Below, one piece after another: positions 15,183 through 24,228 of a DNA stretch of 64,000 nt. Below the pieces are notes generated by a model that did no database searches, was not told the origin of the DNA, and worked only from the letters and a program-made list of their open reading frames with translations. Origin of the DNA: CAVQXR01 sp963717955 (GTDB taxonomy: Bacteria > Actinomycetota > Thermoleophilia > Gaiellales > Gaiellaceae); the NCBI GenBank assembly GCA_963717955.1, contig CAVQXR010000001.1, positions 930,001 through 994,000 of the forward strand, written 5' to 3'. Both the position numbers and the translations under genes were made by a program. The stretch's first letter is position 1, and each line of letters opens with the position of its first letter.

Positions 15183-16268
15183 ATGGCCGAGGAAACGACC
15201 GCCGCCCACGTTCCACAGAGCGACGAGCTCGCGCTGCTGATCGAGGCGGCGGAGACGAGCGGCGTCATCGAGCACGCCGAGCTGATCGAGGCGATCGAGC
15301 TGTCCGAGCTCGAGCCACAGCACATCGACGGGCTCATGCGCGATCTCGAGGACCGCGGGATCGAGGTCGTCGACCGCCGCGCGCCCGCCGAGACGGCGGA
15401 GCCGACGTCGGCGGCGAAGAACCCCGACCCCTTCGAGGCCGGGGTCGAGACGACGACGGACGCGCTGCAGCTCTTCCTGCGCGAGATCGGCCGCCACCCC
15501 CTCCTGACGGCCGCGGACGAGGTCGAGCTCGCGAAGCGGATCGAGCGCGGCGACATGGCCGCGAAGCAGAAGATGATCGAGTCGAACCTCCGTCTCGTGG
15601 TCTCGATCGCGAAGAACTATCGCAACCAGGGCCTGCCGTTTCTCGACCTGATCCAGGAGGGCATGTTCGGCCTGATCCGCGCCGTCGAGAAGTTCGAGTG
15701 GCAGCGCGGCCTGAAGTTCTCCACGTACGCGACATGGTGGATTCGCCAGGCGGTCCAGCGCGCCGTGGCCGACAAGGCCCGGACGATCCGCATGCCGGTC
15801 CACGTCGTCGAGCGGATGCAGAAGATGCACCAGGCCGAGCGGCGGCTCTGGATGCAGCTCGCCCGCGAGCCGACCCTCGAGGAGATCGCCGAGGAGGCCG
15901 GCCTGCCGCTGCAGCAGGCCGCGGAGGTGCGTGCCGCGGCCCGCACGTCGACGAGCCTCGATCAGCCGATCGGCGAGGACGAGGACGCCGTGTTCGGCGA
16001 CCTCGTGCCCGGCGACGGGCCGCTGCCCGAGGAGGAGGCCGAGCGGCGCCTGCGCAACGAGGCGCTCGAGCGCGCCCTCGATGCGCTGCCAGCGCGCGAC
16101 CGGCGGGTGCTCGAGCTCCGTTACGGGTTGAGCGGCGCGGAGCCGCACACGCTCGAGCAGATCGGCAAGCGGCTCGGGATGACGCGAGAGCGGGTTCGCC
16201 AGATCGAGGTCGAGTCGCTCAACCGGCTCGCCTCGCTACGGGAGATCGAAGGCGTCGCGATGCGCTAG
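15183..16268 (+). CDS. rpoD: RpoD/SigA-type RNA polymerase sigma factor
   Basis: A group 1 or 2 sigma-70 factor of 361 residues directing core RNA polymerase to housekeeping promoters. Region 1.1 is short and acidic (residues 1-75). Region 1.2 is DALQLFLREIGRHPLLT, region 2 contains NLRLVVSIAKNYRNQGLPFLDLIQEG and the DNA-melting helix STYATWWIRQAV, and region 4 ends in RERVRQIEVESLNRL. All regions are intact. It has a recognisable promoter and a structured leader of about 100 bases. A second paralogue lies on the opposite strand at 17144-18118. This copy, with region 1.1 and the better match to SigA, is the likelier primary factor. Confidence 0.93.
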   Translation: MAEETTAAHVPQSDELALLIEAAETSGVIEHAELIEAIELSELEPQHIDGLMRDLEDRGIEVVDRRAPAETAEPTSAAKNPDPFEAGVETTTDALQLFLREIGRHPLLTAADEVELAKRIERGDMAAKQKMIESNLRLVVSIAKNYRNQGLPFLDLIQEGMFGLIRAVEKFEWQRGLKFSTYATWWIRQAVQRAVADKARTIRMPVHVVERMQKMHQAERRLWMQLAREPTLEEIAEEAGLPLQQAAEVRAAARTSTSLDQPIGEDEDAVFGDLVPGDGPLPEEEAERRLRNEALERALDALPARDRRVLELRYGLSGAEPHTLEQIGKRLGMTRERVRQIEVESLNRLASLREIEGVAMR

Positions 16269-16274
16269 CCCCGA

Positions 16275-16295
16275 GGCGCGGCCGCGGGCCGCGCC
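16275..16295. terminator. 9-bp GC hairpin after rpoD
   Basis: GGCGCGGCC-GCG-GGCCGCGCC is a perfect 9-bp stem with a 3-base loop, 6 bases after the rpoD stop. It has no T-run, but its strength suggests termination. The same 128-base gap between convergent genes has two further 12-bp palindromes, GGCCGATCGGCC (16313-16324) and CTGACCGGTCAG (16389-16400). Confidence 0.55.
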
Positions 16296-16396
16296 CGGCG
16301 ATCACGTGGGGAGGCCGATCGGCCATCCGTCCGTGCCGGGCGGGTCCTCCCCCCTCTCGCACCGGGGATCCCGGCCACGCCCGGCAATCTGACCGG

Positions 16397-17119
16397 TCAG
16401 GCTGCGGCGGGCGCGGGACCGCCTGCGAGCACGGTGCCGTCGAACAGCGCCGTCGCGCCAGGCTCGCCGAGCCGCTCCGACACCGCTGCGAACGCGCCGT
16501 CGAGATACGGCGGCCGGCCGGCCCGGTGCCCGTCCGAGGCCACGAGCGACGCGTAGCCCTCGCTCAGCAGCCACCAGCCGATCTGTGCCGCGGTCTCGCC
16601 GTGCTGCCCGAGCAGGCTCGACCCGTTCACCTGCAGCGGCCACCGCTCAGCGAACGGCAGCGCCCGTTCGGGCTCGGCGAGCACGGCCTCGACCCGCTCC
16701 GGGTGCGCGAGCAGCGGCCGCAGGCCACAGCGCTCGACGTGCTCGGCCACGGCCAGGAGCAGCTCGAGCCCGCCCCGGAACGGGAACTCGACGAGCACCG
16801 ACGGCAGCTCCAGGTCGGCGAGCGCGTAGCGTCCGAGGTCCTCTTCGAGCAGCTCGTCCGCCGGGGTGAGCTCGAACCCGAGTCGTAGCTCCAGGCCGAA
16901 CGATTCGGTCGCATCTGCCATCCGCGCATGCGCCTCGCGAACGCGCGCCTCCCGGGCCGGCGAGAGACCGTAGTCGGGAAGTACGTGCGGCGTCCCGTAC
17001 AGCACCGCCGTCCCGCGCGCGGCCGCCTCGCGGCACAGCGTGAGGCCCTCCTCGATCGACTGGGCACCGTCGTCGCCCGAGGGAATCACGTGACTGTGGA
17101 CGTCGACGAAGCCGGGCAC
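16397..17119 (-). CDS. CpsB/YwqE-like PHP-domain tyrosine phosphatase
   Basis: A metal-dependent PHP phosphoesterase of 240 residues. CpsB and YwqE dephosphorylate bacterial tyrosine kinases that steer capsule and exopolysaccharide synthesis. Metal ligands are visible: FVDVHSHVIPSGDDGA at the N-terminus, GTPHV near residue 43, LAHPERV in the middle and ASDGHR near the C-terminus. GTG 17119 follows TACGGT (17127-17132) by exactly 7 bases, and a dyad ACGGT-N4-ACCGT spans that hexamer and the start codon. No tyrosine kinase gene is adjacent, so the target is inferred. Confidence 0.85.
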   Translation of the reverse strand: MPGFVDVHSHVIPSGDDGAQSIEEGLTLCREAAARGTAVLYGTPHVLPDYGLSPAREARVREAHARMADATESFGLELRLGFELTPADELLEEDLGRYALADLELPSVLVEFPFRGGLELLLAVAEHVERCGLRPLLAHPERVEAVLAEPERALPFAERWPLQVNGSSLLGQHGETAAQIGWWLLSEGYASLVASDGHRAGRPPYLDGAFAAVSERLGEPGATALFDGTVLAGGPAPAAA

Positions 17120-17143
17120 GGTATCAACCGTACCGACGCGGCC

Positions 17144-18118
17144 TCACTCGCTGCGAAGGTAGAGCCGCAACGCCGGGGCCCGGGCCTGCAGCTCCCGGAA
17201 CGCCGACGTCTCGAGCTGGCGCACCCGCTCCCGCGTCACGCCGAGCACGGCGCCGATCTCCTCGAGCGACCGCGGGGGCTCGCCTCGAAGGCCATAGTGC
17301 AGCTCGAGCACGTGGCGCATGCGCTCGCTCAACCCCGCCAGGGCCGCCGCGATCTCCACCCGCCGCAGCCGGTCTGCCGTGACCGCCTCCGGCGACTCGG
17401 CCTTCACGTCCTCGAGCAGGTCACCGTAGATCGAGTCGCCGTCGCCCACCGGCGTCTCGAGGCTGACGGGATCCTCGACGAGCTCGAGCAGCTCGGTCAC
17501 GCGCTCCGGATCGATTCCGGTCGCGGTAGCGATCTCCTCAAGCAGCGCGTCGCGCCCGAGCTTCTGCGCGAGCACGCGGCGTGCGCGCATCACCTTCCGG
17601 ACCTGGTCGACGACATGCACCGGCAGCCTGATCGTGCGTCCCTGATCGGCGATCGCGCGCGTGATCGACTGGCGGATCCACCAGGTCGCATACGTGGAGA
17701 GCTTGAAGCCGCGGCTGCCGTCGAACTTCTCCACGGCCCGCATCAGGCCGAGATTGCCCTCCTGGATGAGATCGAGGAGCGGCACGCCCGCGTTGGCGTA
17801 GTGGCGGGCGATCGACATCACGAGCCGGAGGTTCGACTCGACGAGCCGGCGCTTGGCCGCCTCGTCCCCCGCGTCCTTCCGCCGGGCCAGCTCGCGTTCC
17901 TCCACGGCCGTCAGCAAACGGCCGTCGCCGATCTGGCGCACGTACAACTTCAGCGGGTCCTGCGTCTCGGACGCCGTCTCGTTCCGGCTGCGAGGCCGGA
18001 CGTCCAGCCCCCCGCGCTCGGAGTCTCGTCCTCCAACCACGAGCTCGAGCGACGGCGGCCCGATCGGCTCGGGCTCGTCGCCGTCCAGGGGGAGCTCGGG
18101 AAGCAGACCGCGGGCCAC
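17144..18118 (-). CDS. second RpoD-type sigma factor
   Basis: A 324-residue sigma-70 paralogue, probably an alternative group 2 factor. Region 1.2 is DPLKLYVRQIGDGRLLT, region 2 is NLRLVMSIARHYANAGVPLLDLIQEG followed by STYATWWIRQSI, and region 4 ends RERVRQLETSAFRELQ. It lacks a region 1.1. No ATG fits; GTG 18118 is preferred because AGAGG lies 4 bases before it. The open frame extends to 18394, but that extension overlaps the upstream gene and looks non-coding. The preceding gene ends 46 bases upstream, so the two may form an operon. Confidence 0.88.
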   Translation of the reverse strand: MARGLLPELPLDGDEPEPIGPPSLELVVGGRDSERGGLDVRPRSRNETASETQDPLKLYVRQIGDGRLLTAVEERELARRKDAGDEAAKRRLVESNLRLVMSIARHYANAGVPLLDLIQEGNLGLMRAVEKFDGSRGFKLSTYATWWIRQSITRAIADQGRTIRLPVHVVDQVRKVMRARRVLAQKLGRDALLEEIATATGIDPERVTELLELVEDPVSLETPVGDGDSIYGDLLEDVKAESPEAVTADRLRRVEIAAALAGLSERMRHVLELHYGLRGEPPRSLEEIGAVLGVTRERVRQLETSAFRELQARAPALRLYLRSE

Positions 18119-18164
18119 GATCCTCTCATCGGCACGCCCGGGATCGCGCTTGAGAACTACGAGC

Positions 18165-18854
18165 TCAGACCGCGTGCACCCTCCCGTCCGCGGCGACGGG
18201 TATCCCCTCCTCCACGAGCCGCTCGCGAACGAGGAACTGGAACGTGGGCCACGCGCCCTTGCCCGCATCGAGCATCCGGTAGACCTGCCACTCCGTGAGC
18301 ATCGTCTCGTCCGCCAGGCGGGCGGCCTTCCAGTCCTGGAATCGTGGCAGCCGCCCGAGCGCGCGCGCCAGGGCCGCTCCCTGCACCACCGCACGCTCGA
18401 AGCGTTCCTCCCCGACGGGCACGTCGAACCCGGCCTCGCGAAGGGCCTCGTTGAAGGAGCCGAACGTCTGCCAGTAGAGGGACTTCGACGGCATCCGCTT
18501 CCGCCGCTCGTCGAGGTCCTTCGGGGTCGGGATGCGGCCGAGCTCGGCCCCGAGCTCGCGCAGCAGGCGAAGAAGGTCGTCGCGGGTCGTGAACCGCCGG
18601 GGGACGAGACCGGCGCGCCGCTTCGCCTCGTTCCAGGAGCCGAACCGCTCGATCACGGTCTGCGGGTGCAGAATCGCATCGGGGTCCGCGTCGAACTCGC
18701 GCATCGTCGGAGACCGCCCCAGCCGCGCTGCGCTGGCCTTCAGCTCGTCGAGGATCTGATCGTCCGAGTACCGACGCCGGATGCCCTGGCGAAAGGCCGC
18801 CAGCGCGTCCGGGTCGATCCGGGAGAGTGCGTCGGGTCGCCGCCGCCGAGGCAT
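18165..18854 (-). CDS. homing-endonuclease-associated repeat protein without a nuclease domain
   Basis: A 229-residue basic protein with three tandem units of the homing endonuclease associated repeat type. Two clear copies carry LGRSPTMREFD...FGSWNEAKRRAGL and LGRIPTPKDLD...FGSFNEALREAGF; a third, weaker copy begins ALGRLPRFQDW. Such repeats normally bind DNA next to an HNH nuclease, but no HNH residues are present, so a DNA-binding role is inferred. ATG 18854 is chosen over 18863 because the -10 TAATAT (18862-18867) overlaps the earlier ATG and lies 7 bases from the later one. The downstream sigma factor may be co-transcribed. Confidence 0.72.
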   Translation of the reverse strand: MPRRRRPDALSRIDPDALAAFRQGIRRRYSDDQILDELKASAARLGRSPTMREFDADPDAILHPQTVIERFGSWNEAKRRAGLVPRRFTTRDDLLRLLRELGAELGRIPTPKDLDERRKRMPSKSLYWQTFGSFNEALREAGFDVPVGEERFERAVVQGAALARALGRLPRFQDWKAARLADETMLTEWQVYRMLDAGKGAWPTFQFLVRERLVEEGIPVAADGRVHAV

Positions 18855-18861
18855 GACAAAC

Positions 18862-18889
18862 ATATTAGATCATCTTCAGGTGTCTGCAA
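18862..18889 (-). promoter_or_regulatory. promoter of the repeat protein gene
   Basis: On the minus strand TTGCAG (18889-18884), a 16-base spacer and TAATAT (18867-18862) precede ATG 18854 by 7 bases. This AT-rich stretch stands out from the surrounding GC-rich DNA and implies a leaderless transcript. Confidence 0.6.
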
Positions 18890-18941
18890 ATACCCCCGAG
18901 TTCTCGCCCGTCGCGTCTTGGCCGGAGTCGCAGGTCCGAAT

Positions 18942-18970
18942 TGGGGGCCGGCAGGGCGTGTCCGTACAAT
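18942..18970 (+). promoter_or_regulatory. promoter of the GatD-like gene
   Basis: TTGGGG (18942-18947), a 17-base spacer and TACAAT (18965-18970) precede GTG 18978 by 7 bases, a leaderless arrangement. Confidence 0.55.
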
Positions 18971-18977
18971 CGCTCGG

Positions 18978-19727
18978 GTGCACGTCACCGCCGGACACCT
19001 GTATCCCGAGTACCTGAACATCTACGCCGACCGCGGCAACATCGCCGTGCTCGCGGCGCGGGCCGCCCGACGAGGGATCCGGCTCGACGTCTGCCCGATC
19101 GGGCTCGGACAGCCCCTACCCGAAGGGGTCGACCTCTTCTACGTCGGCGGCGGCCAGGACCGGGAGCAGGCGCTGATCGCGAACGACCTCGCCGGGAAGG
19201 GCCCGGCGCTGATCGAGGCCGTCCGGTCGGGGGCGGCGTTGCTCGCCGTGTGCGGCGGATACCAGCTCCTCGGCCGTTCCTATCGCGAGCGTTCGGGCGT
19301 GGAGCTTCCCGGCGTCGGCCTGTTCCCGCTCGCGACCGTCGCCGGCGAGCGGCGCATGATCGGCGACATCCTCCTCTCCTGCGAGCTCGACCCCGGCGCG
19401 CGGCACACGCTCGCGGGCTTCGAGAACCACGCCGGGCGGACGTACCTCGAGGAGGGGGCGACGCCGCTCGGCCGGGTCGTGCACGGGTTCGGGAACAACG
19501 GCGAGGACGGCATGGAGGGGTGCCGACTGCTGCGTGCCGTCGGCACCTACCTGCACGGGCCCCTCCTCCCCCGCAACCCCTGGCTCGCGGACTGGCTGCT
19601 GGCGCAGGCGATCGCGAGAACCGCGGGCATGGCCCCGGAGCTCGATCGGCTTCCCGACACACTCGAGGCGCGGGCCCACGAGGTGGCCGCCGGGCGGGCG
19701 CGCGCCCGTGGCGGCCGCTACCTCTGA
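18978..19727 (+). CDS. GatD-like class I glutamine amidotransferase
   Basis: A 249-residue CobB/CobQ-type glutamine amidotransferase. GatD works with MurT to amidate the D-Glu of lipid II in peptidoglycan. The catalytic Cys is in LLAVCGGYQLLG near residue 94 and the catalytic His in GTYLHGPLLPRNP near residue 190; the N-terminus HVTAGHLYPEYLNIYADRGN is typical of GatD. The start is GTG 18978, 7 bases after TACAAT. Usually murT is directly upstream in an operon; here the upstream gene is divergent, so murT must lie elsewhere or be absent. Confidence 0.85.
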   Translation: MHVTAGHLYPEYLNIYADRGNIAVLAARAARRGIRLDVCPIGLGQPLPEGVDLFYVGGGQDREQALIANDLAGKGPALIEAVRSGAALLAVCGGYQLLGRSYRERSGVELPGVGLFPLATVAGERRMIGDILLSCELDPGARHTLAGFENHAGRTYLEEGATPLGRVVHGFGNNGEDGMEGCRLLRAVGTYLHGPLLPRNPWLADWLLAQAIARTAGMAPELDRLPDTLEARAHEVAAGRARARGGRYL

Positions 19728-19734
19728 GACTCCG

Positions 19735-20187
19735 CTATGGAGCCCACATCGACCCGAGGTACACCATCGGGTCGCCCTGCTGCCAGCGGGCGAGGAACCG
19801 CTGGATCGGCGGATGGAGCGGGATTCCGGCCAGCTCGTCGACCGCGAACAGCCGATGTCCGGACACGGCGAGGTCGTTCGAGGAGACCTCCACGAGCGAT
19901 CGCCCGCCGAGGTCGCCGGCGAAGATGATGTGCACGACGTGACGGACGGGCGCCGACCCGCCGGGGCTGATCGACTCGGCAACGGCGATCGGGCCCTCGA
20001 GCGGGACGTCGTCGCGCAGGCCGACCTCCTCCGCGAGTTCGCGCCTGAGTGCCCGCAGCAGGGTCTCCCCGGCCTGAACGCCCCCGCCGGGAAGGAGCCA
20101 CGCCTCGCGGCCCGCCTTCTCGTGACGGCACAGAAGGAGCTTGTCGCCCCGCCGGAGCAGCGCGGAGACGCGGATGCGCGGCTGCAT
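19735..20187 (-). CDS. NUDIX hydrolase
   Basis: A pyrophosphohydrolase of 150 residues acting on an unknown nucleoside diphosphate derivative. The Nudix box G-x5-E-x7-REL-x-EE-x-G is complete at about residues 36-58 (GVQAGETLLRALRRELAEEVGL). ATG 20187 overlaps the dut stop codon by one base (TGATG); GTG 20190 is an alternative. It ends the hflX-dut-nudix unit, in which dUTPase and Nudix together suggest nucleotide-pool cleaning. It converges with the GatD-like gene, ending 7 bases from it. Confidence 0.9.
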   Translation of the reverse strand: MQPRIRVSALLRRGDKLLLCRHEKAGREAWLLPGGGVQAGETLLRALRRELAEEVGLRDDVPLEGPIAVAESISPGGSAPVRHVVHIIFAGDLGGRSLVEVSSNDLAVSGHRLFAVDELAGIPLHPPIQRFLARWQQGDPMVYLGSMWAP

Positions 20188-20621
20188 CACCGGCGCGACG
20201 AGCCGAAGCCTCGGGCGCCGCGCTCGCTCGTTTTGAGCTCGTCGACCTCGACGAGTCGCACGCCCGGTACGGCGAGGACGACGAGCTGGGCGATCCGCTC
20301 GCCCTGCTCGGCGACGAACGCCCGGTCGGGATCGGTGTTGAGCAGCACGACGCGGATCTCACCCCGGTAGCCGGGGTCGATCAGCCCCGGCGAGTTGACG
20401 ATCGTCACGCCGTGACGGGCCGCGAGGCCCGACCGTGGCTGGACGAAGCCGGCGTGGCCCTCGGGGATGGCGACGGCGATCCCCGTCGGGACGACCGCCC
20501 GTTCGCCAGGGGCGAGCTCCACCCGTTCGCAGGCTGCGAGGTCGAGCCCGGCGTCGCCCGGGTACGCGGCGGACGGCATCGCCGCGTCGGGATGCAGCCG
20601 CATCACCTCGAGCTCGATCAT
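20187..20621 (-). CDS. dut: dUTP diphosphatase
   Basis: Hydrolyses dUTP to dUMP, limiting uracil incorporation and feeding thymidylate synthesis. It is a trimeric dUTPase of 144 residues with motifs AGLDLAACE (motif 1), PRSGLAARHG (motif 2), GLIDPGYRGEI (motif 3) and GERIAQLVV (motif 4). The C-terminal motif 5 is ERGARGFGSS, matching the RGxxGFGS arm that closes the active site. ATG 20621 overlaps the hflX stop by 4 bases. Confidence 0.96.
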   Translation of the reverse strand: MIELEVMRLHPDAAMPSAAYPGDAGLDLAACERVELAPGERAVVPTGIAVAIPEGHAGFVQPRSGLAARHGVTIVNSPGLIDPGYRGEIRVVLLNTDPDRAFVAEQGERIAQLVVLAVPGVRLVEVDELKTSERGARGFGSSRR

Positions 20622-21925
20622 GCGCGAGCGCCCGCCGAGGGCTCAGCCTCGGCGACCAGGAACCGGGCGTAACGCGGAAGCTGCACGCGGGGCAGCCTCG
20701 CGATCACGAGCACGCCGTCGGGCCGGTCGACGCGCTCCTCGATCGGCGCTCCGAGCGCATAGAGCGCCGAGAGGACGGCGCCGTCGGCGTGCGGGATGAG
20801 CAGCCTGACGGGCTCGAAGCGATCCGCGAAGCGCTCGGCGATCCGGGTGCGCAGCGTGTCGAGCCCCTCACCGGTCCGGGCGGACACCTGCACCGCGCTC
20901 GGCAGGTGATTGCCGAGCCGACGGCGGCCGAGCGGGTCGACGGCGTCGACCTTGTTGAGGACGAGCTCGACGGGCACCTCGGCCGCACCGATCTCGGCGA
21001 GGACCGAATCGACGGCCCGGATCTGCTCCGCGAGGCGCTCGTCGGACGCCGACGCGTCGGCGACGTGGAGGATCAGGTCGGCCTCGTGCGTCTCCTCCAG
21101 CGTCGCCGCGAAGCCCTCGACGAGATGGTGGGGCAGCCGACGGATGAAGCCGACCGTGTCGGTCAGGAGGTACCGCCTGCCGTCGGCCTCGAAGGCGCGC
21201 GTCGTCGGGTCGAGCGTGTGGAACAGGCGGTCCTCGACCGAGACGTGGGCGCTCGTGAGCACGTTCAGGAGCGTGGACTTCCCGACGTTCGTGTACCCGG
21301 CGAGCGCGATCAGCGGCGTCTCCGCACGCCGGCGAGACGACCGCTGCGTCTCGCGTTGACGCTCGAGCGAGCGGAGCCGCTCCCGCAGGAGCGCGATCCG
21401 GCGGCGCGCGAGCCGGCGGTCGGTCTCGAGCTGCGACTCGCCCGGGCCGCGCGTGCCGATCCCGCCGCCGAGCCGTTCGAGATGCGCCCACATCCCGCGC
21501 ATCCGCGGTAGGTTGTAGTCGAGCTGGGCCAGCTCCACTTGGAGCTTCCCCTCGGCCGACGTCGCATGCTGGGCGAAGATGTCGAGGATCAGCTGCGTGC
21601 GGTCCACGACCCGCATCTTCAGAGCGTCCTCGAGCCGCCGCTGCTGGCCCGGATCGAGGTCGTCGTCGACGACCAGCGATTCCGCGTCCGAGTCCGCGAG
21701 CACACGCTGCAGCTCCACGAACTTTCCCTTGCCCAGGTACGTACGGCGATCCGGGGACGCGCGCCGCTGCACGATCTCCCCGACCGGGACGACACCGGCC
21801 GTGCGCATGAGCTCTCTGACCTCGGCAAGCTCCTCCGGCTCGTCCACGTCGGGGCGGAGCACCGCAATCAGGAATCCGCGCTCCGGCTCTGCCCCCGGCA
21901 AGGGGTCCGGCTGGCGATGTGTCAT
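20618..21925 (-). CDS. hflX: ribosome-associated GTPase HflX
   Basis: A 435-residue GTPase that splits or rescues stalled 70S ribosomes. It has an N-terminal HflX domain (DRRTYLGKGKFVELQRVL), a coiled stretch rich in Arg and Glu (about 185-215), and then the G domain with GYTNVGKST (G1), DTVGFIRRLPHHLVEGF (G3) and NKVD (G4). ATG 21925 is chosen because CAGAAT (21933-21938) lies exactly 7 bases before it; ATG 21934 overlaps that hexamer. hflX leads a coupled unit with dut and the Nudix gene. Confidence 0.94.
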   Translation of the reverse strand: MTHRQPDPLPGAEPERGFLIAVLRPDVDEPEELAEVRELMRTAGVVPVGEIVQRRASPDRRTYLGKGKFVELQRVLADSDAESLVVDDDLDPGQQRRLEDALKMRVVDRTQLILDIFAQHATSAEGKLQVELAQLDYNLPRMRGMWAHLERLGGGIGTRGPGESQLETDRRLARRRIALLRERLRSLERQRETQRSSRRRAETPLIALAGYTNVGKSTLLNVLTSAHVSVEDRLFHTLDPTTRAFEADGRRYLLTDTVGFIRRLPHHLVEGFAATLEETHEADLILHVADASASDERLAEQIRAVDSVLAEIGAAEVPVELVLNKVDAVDPLGRRRLGNHLPSAVQVSARTGEGLDTLRTRIAERFADRFEPVRLLIPHADGAVLSALYALGAPIEERVDRPDGVLVIARLPRVQLPRYARFLVAEAEPSAGARA

Positions 21926-21989
21926 CGCGCGCATTCTGCCACGCCGTGCCGTCGGCCCGTCCCACGACGCCGAGTAGCATTCGCGAGCG

Positions 21990-23081
21990 GTGACTCTGGA
22001 CGCGCACGCTGCCCGTCGCCTCGCGGAGCGGACGCTCGCGCTCGTGGACGTCCCGTCGGTGAGCCGCGACGAGGCACAGCTTGCCGCGCTCGTCGCCGCA
22101 TCGATCCCGCGAGGAGCGTTCACCGAGCGCTTCGGCGACGGCCAGGGGCTCTATTACACGACCGACCGCGTCCCCGGACGCCCGTTCGTCCTCCTCGCGG
22201 GCCACCTCGACACGATCCCGCCGCAGGACAACCTCCCCGGCTCCATCGAGCAGGGGTTCGTGATCGGGCTCGGCGCCACGGACATGAAGGGCGGCCTCGC
22301 GGTCATGCTCGAGCTGGCCGCGTGGATCGACGAGGCGCGCCCCGACCGCGACGTCGACCTCGGTCTGCTGTTCTTCACCCGTGAGGAGCTGCCGGTCGAC
22401 GAGAGCCCGCTCCCGGCCGTGTTCGCCGCATGCCCGGAGCTGCGGGAGACAGACCTCGCGGTCGTGCTCGAGCCGACCGACAACACGATTCAGGCCGGCT
22501 GCCTCGGGAACGTCAACGCGACGCTCACCTTCCGGGGCGCGAGCGCGCATTCCGCACGCCCGTGGACCGGCCAGAACGCGATCGGGATCGCGGTGGACGG
22601 CCTCTACCAGCTGACACGGATTCCCCCGTTGCCGATCGACGTCGACGGGTTGACGTTCGTCGAGGTGCTGAGCGTGACCCGGATCCAGGGCGGGATCGCC
22701 GACAACGTCATCCCCGATCGAGTCGAAGCCCGGCTCAACTACCGCTTCGCGCCCTCCCGCACGGTCGAGGAGGCGCGCAGGAACCTGCAGGACGTCGTCG
22801 GAGAAGCCGGCGAGCTCGAGATCACGAGCGCGAGCCCGCCCGGCCGTGTCCCTGGGCGCTCGCCGGTCCTTCAGCGGCTCCAGCGTGCCGGGAGCTTCGT
22901 GGTCGAGCCCAAGCAGGCATGGACACCGGTCGCCCAGTTCTCCGAGGAGGGTCTCGACGCCGTCAACCTCGGCCCGGGGGCAACGGCCTACGCCCACAAG
23001 CGCGACGAGCGTGTGGTGATTGGCGAGCTCGTGCGAACGTACACGGCGCTCCAGCGCTTCGTGGCCGGCGAGGGGGCATGA
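21990..23081 (+). CDS. dapE: succinyl-diaminopimelate desuccinylase
   Basis: Hydrolyses N-succinyl-LL-diaminopimelate in the succinylase branch of lysine and peptidoglycan precursor synthesis. A dinuclear zinc M20 peptidase of 363 residues: LLAGHLDTIPPQ carries the first zinc His and catalytic Asp, GLGATDMKGGLA the bridging Asp, and FFTREELPVDE the general-base Glu pair; the dimerisation domain begins near NVNATLTFRGASAHSARPW. GTG 21990 lies 9 bases after TAGCAT (21975-21980). It overlaps the next gene by ATGA, so dapE, dapC and dapD form one operon. Confidence 0.93.
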   Translation: MTLDAHAARRLAERTLALVDVPSVSRDEAQLAALVAASIPRGAFTERFGDGQGLYYTTDRVPGRPFVLLAGHLDTIPPQDNLPGSIEQGFVIGLGATDMKGGLAVMLELAAWIDEARPDRDVDLGLLFFTREELPVDESPLPAVFAACPELRETDLAVVLEPTDNTIQAGCLGNVNATLTFRGASAHSARPWTGQNAIGIAVDGLYQLTRIPPLPIDVDGLTFVEVLSVTRIQGGIADNVIPDRVEARLNYRFAPSRTVEEARRNLQDVVGEAGELEITSASPPGRVPGRSPVLQRLQRAGSFVVEPKQAWTPVAQFSEEGLDAVNLGPGATAYAHKRDERVVIGELVRTYTALQRFVAGEGA

Positions 23082-24228
23082 CGCTCCGGCTCTCCCCCGT
23101 TCTCGGCGAGCTCGGGACCTATCCGTTCGTGCGGCTCGACGAGGCGAAGCATGCGATCGTGCAACGCGGCGTGCAGATCATCGACTTCGGGATCGGCGAC
23201 CCGCGAGAGCCGACGCCCGCGTTCATCCGCCAGGCGCTCGTCGACGGCATCCGGACGACGATGGAGTACCCGAAGGCCCGCGGCCTGCCTGAGCTCCGCG
23301 AGGCAATCGCCGCCTGGGCGGGGCGACGGTTCGGGGTGCCGCTCGATCCCGAGCGGGAGGTGATCCCGACGCTCGGCGCGAAGGAGGCGATCTTCAGCTT
23401 CGCCCAGATCGTGGTCGACCGGCCCGCCGGTCGGGATCTCGTCGTGTCGACCGAGCCCGGCTACCCCGTGCCCGAGCGCGGTGCCCGCTTCGCCGGCGCG
23501 GACGTCGTGCGCTTGCCGCTCCGTGCGGAGCACGGGTTCCTTCCCGCGCTCGACGACGTCGACCCGGGAGTCTGGCGGCGCGCCGCGGTCGTCTGGGTCA
23601 ACTACCCGAACAACCCGACCGGCGCCGTCGCGCCGCTCGACTTCTACGGCCGCCTCGCCGCGCTCGCCGCCGAGCACGACTTCGTCGTCGCGTCCGACGA
23701 GGCGTACTCGGAGCTGTACTTCGGCCAGCCGCCGCCCTCGGCGCTCCAGCTCGCGGATCGCAGCCGGGTCGCCGTCTTCAACAGCCTGAGCAAGCGATCC
23801 TCGATGACCGGATACCGGTGCGGGTTCGTTGCCGGCTCGGCGGAGCTCGTGGCGGCGCTCCGCCTGTTTCGCCCGTCCCTCGGGACGACGCCACAGGAGT
23901 TCGTCCAGCGCGCAGCCGCGGCCGCCTGGAACGACGAGACCCACGTCGCGGAGGCCCGGAGCCGCTATGCCCGCAAGCGTGAGGTGCTGCTGCCGGTGCT
24001 GCAGCGGAAGGGCCTGCGCCTGGCGGGCAGCGAGGCCGGCATGTTCCTCTGGCTGCAGATCCCCGGCGGCGAGCCTTCCGAGCAGTTCGCCGGCCGGATG
24101 CTCGAGCACGGGATCGTCGTCGCGCCGGGCGCCTACCTCGGCCCGTCGGGTGAGGGCTACGTACGATTCGCGCTCGTCCCGACCGAAGACGAATGCCGCG
24201 AGGCCGCGGCGATCCTCGAGGAGGTGCT

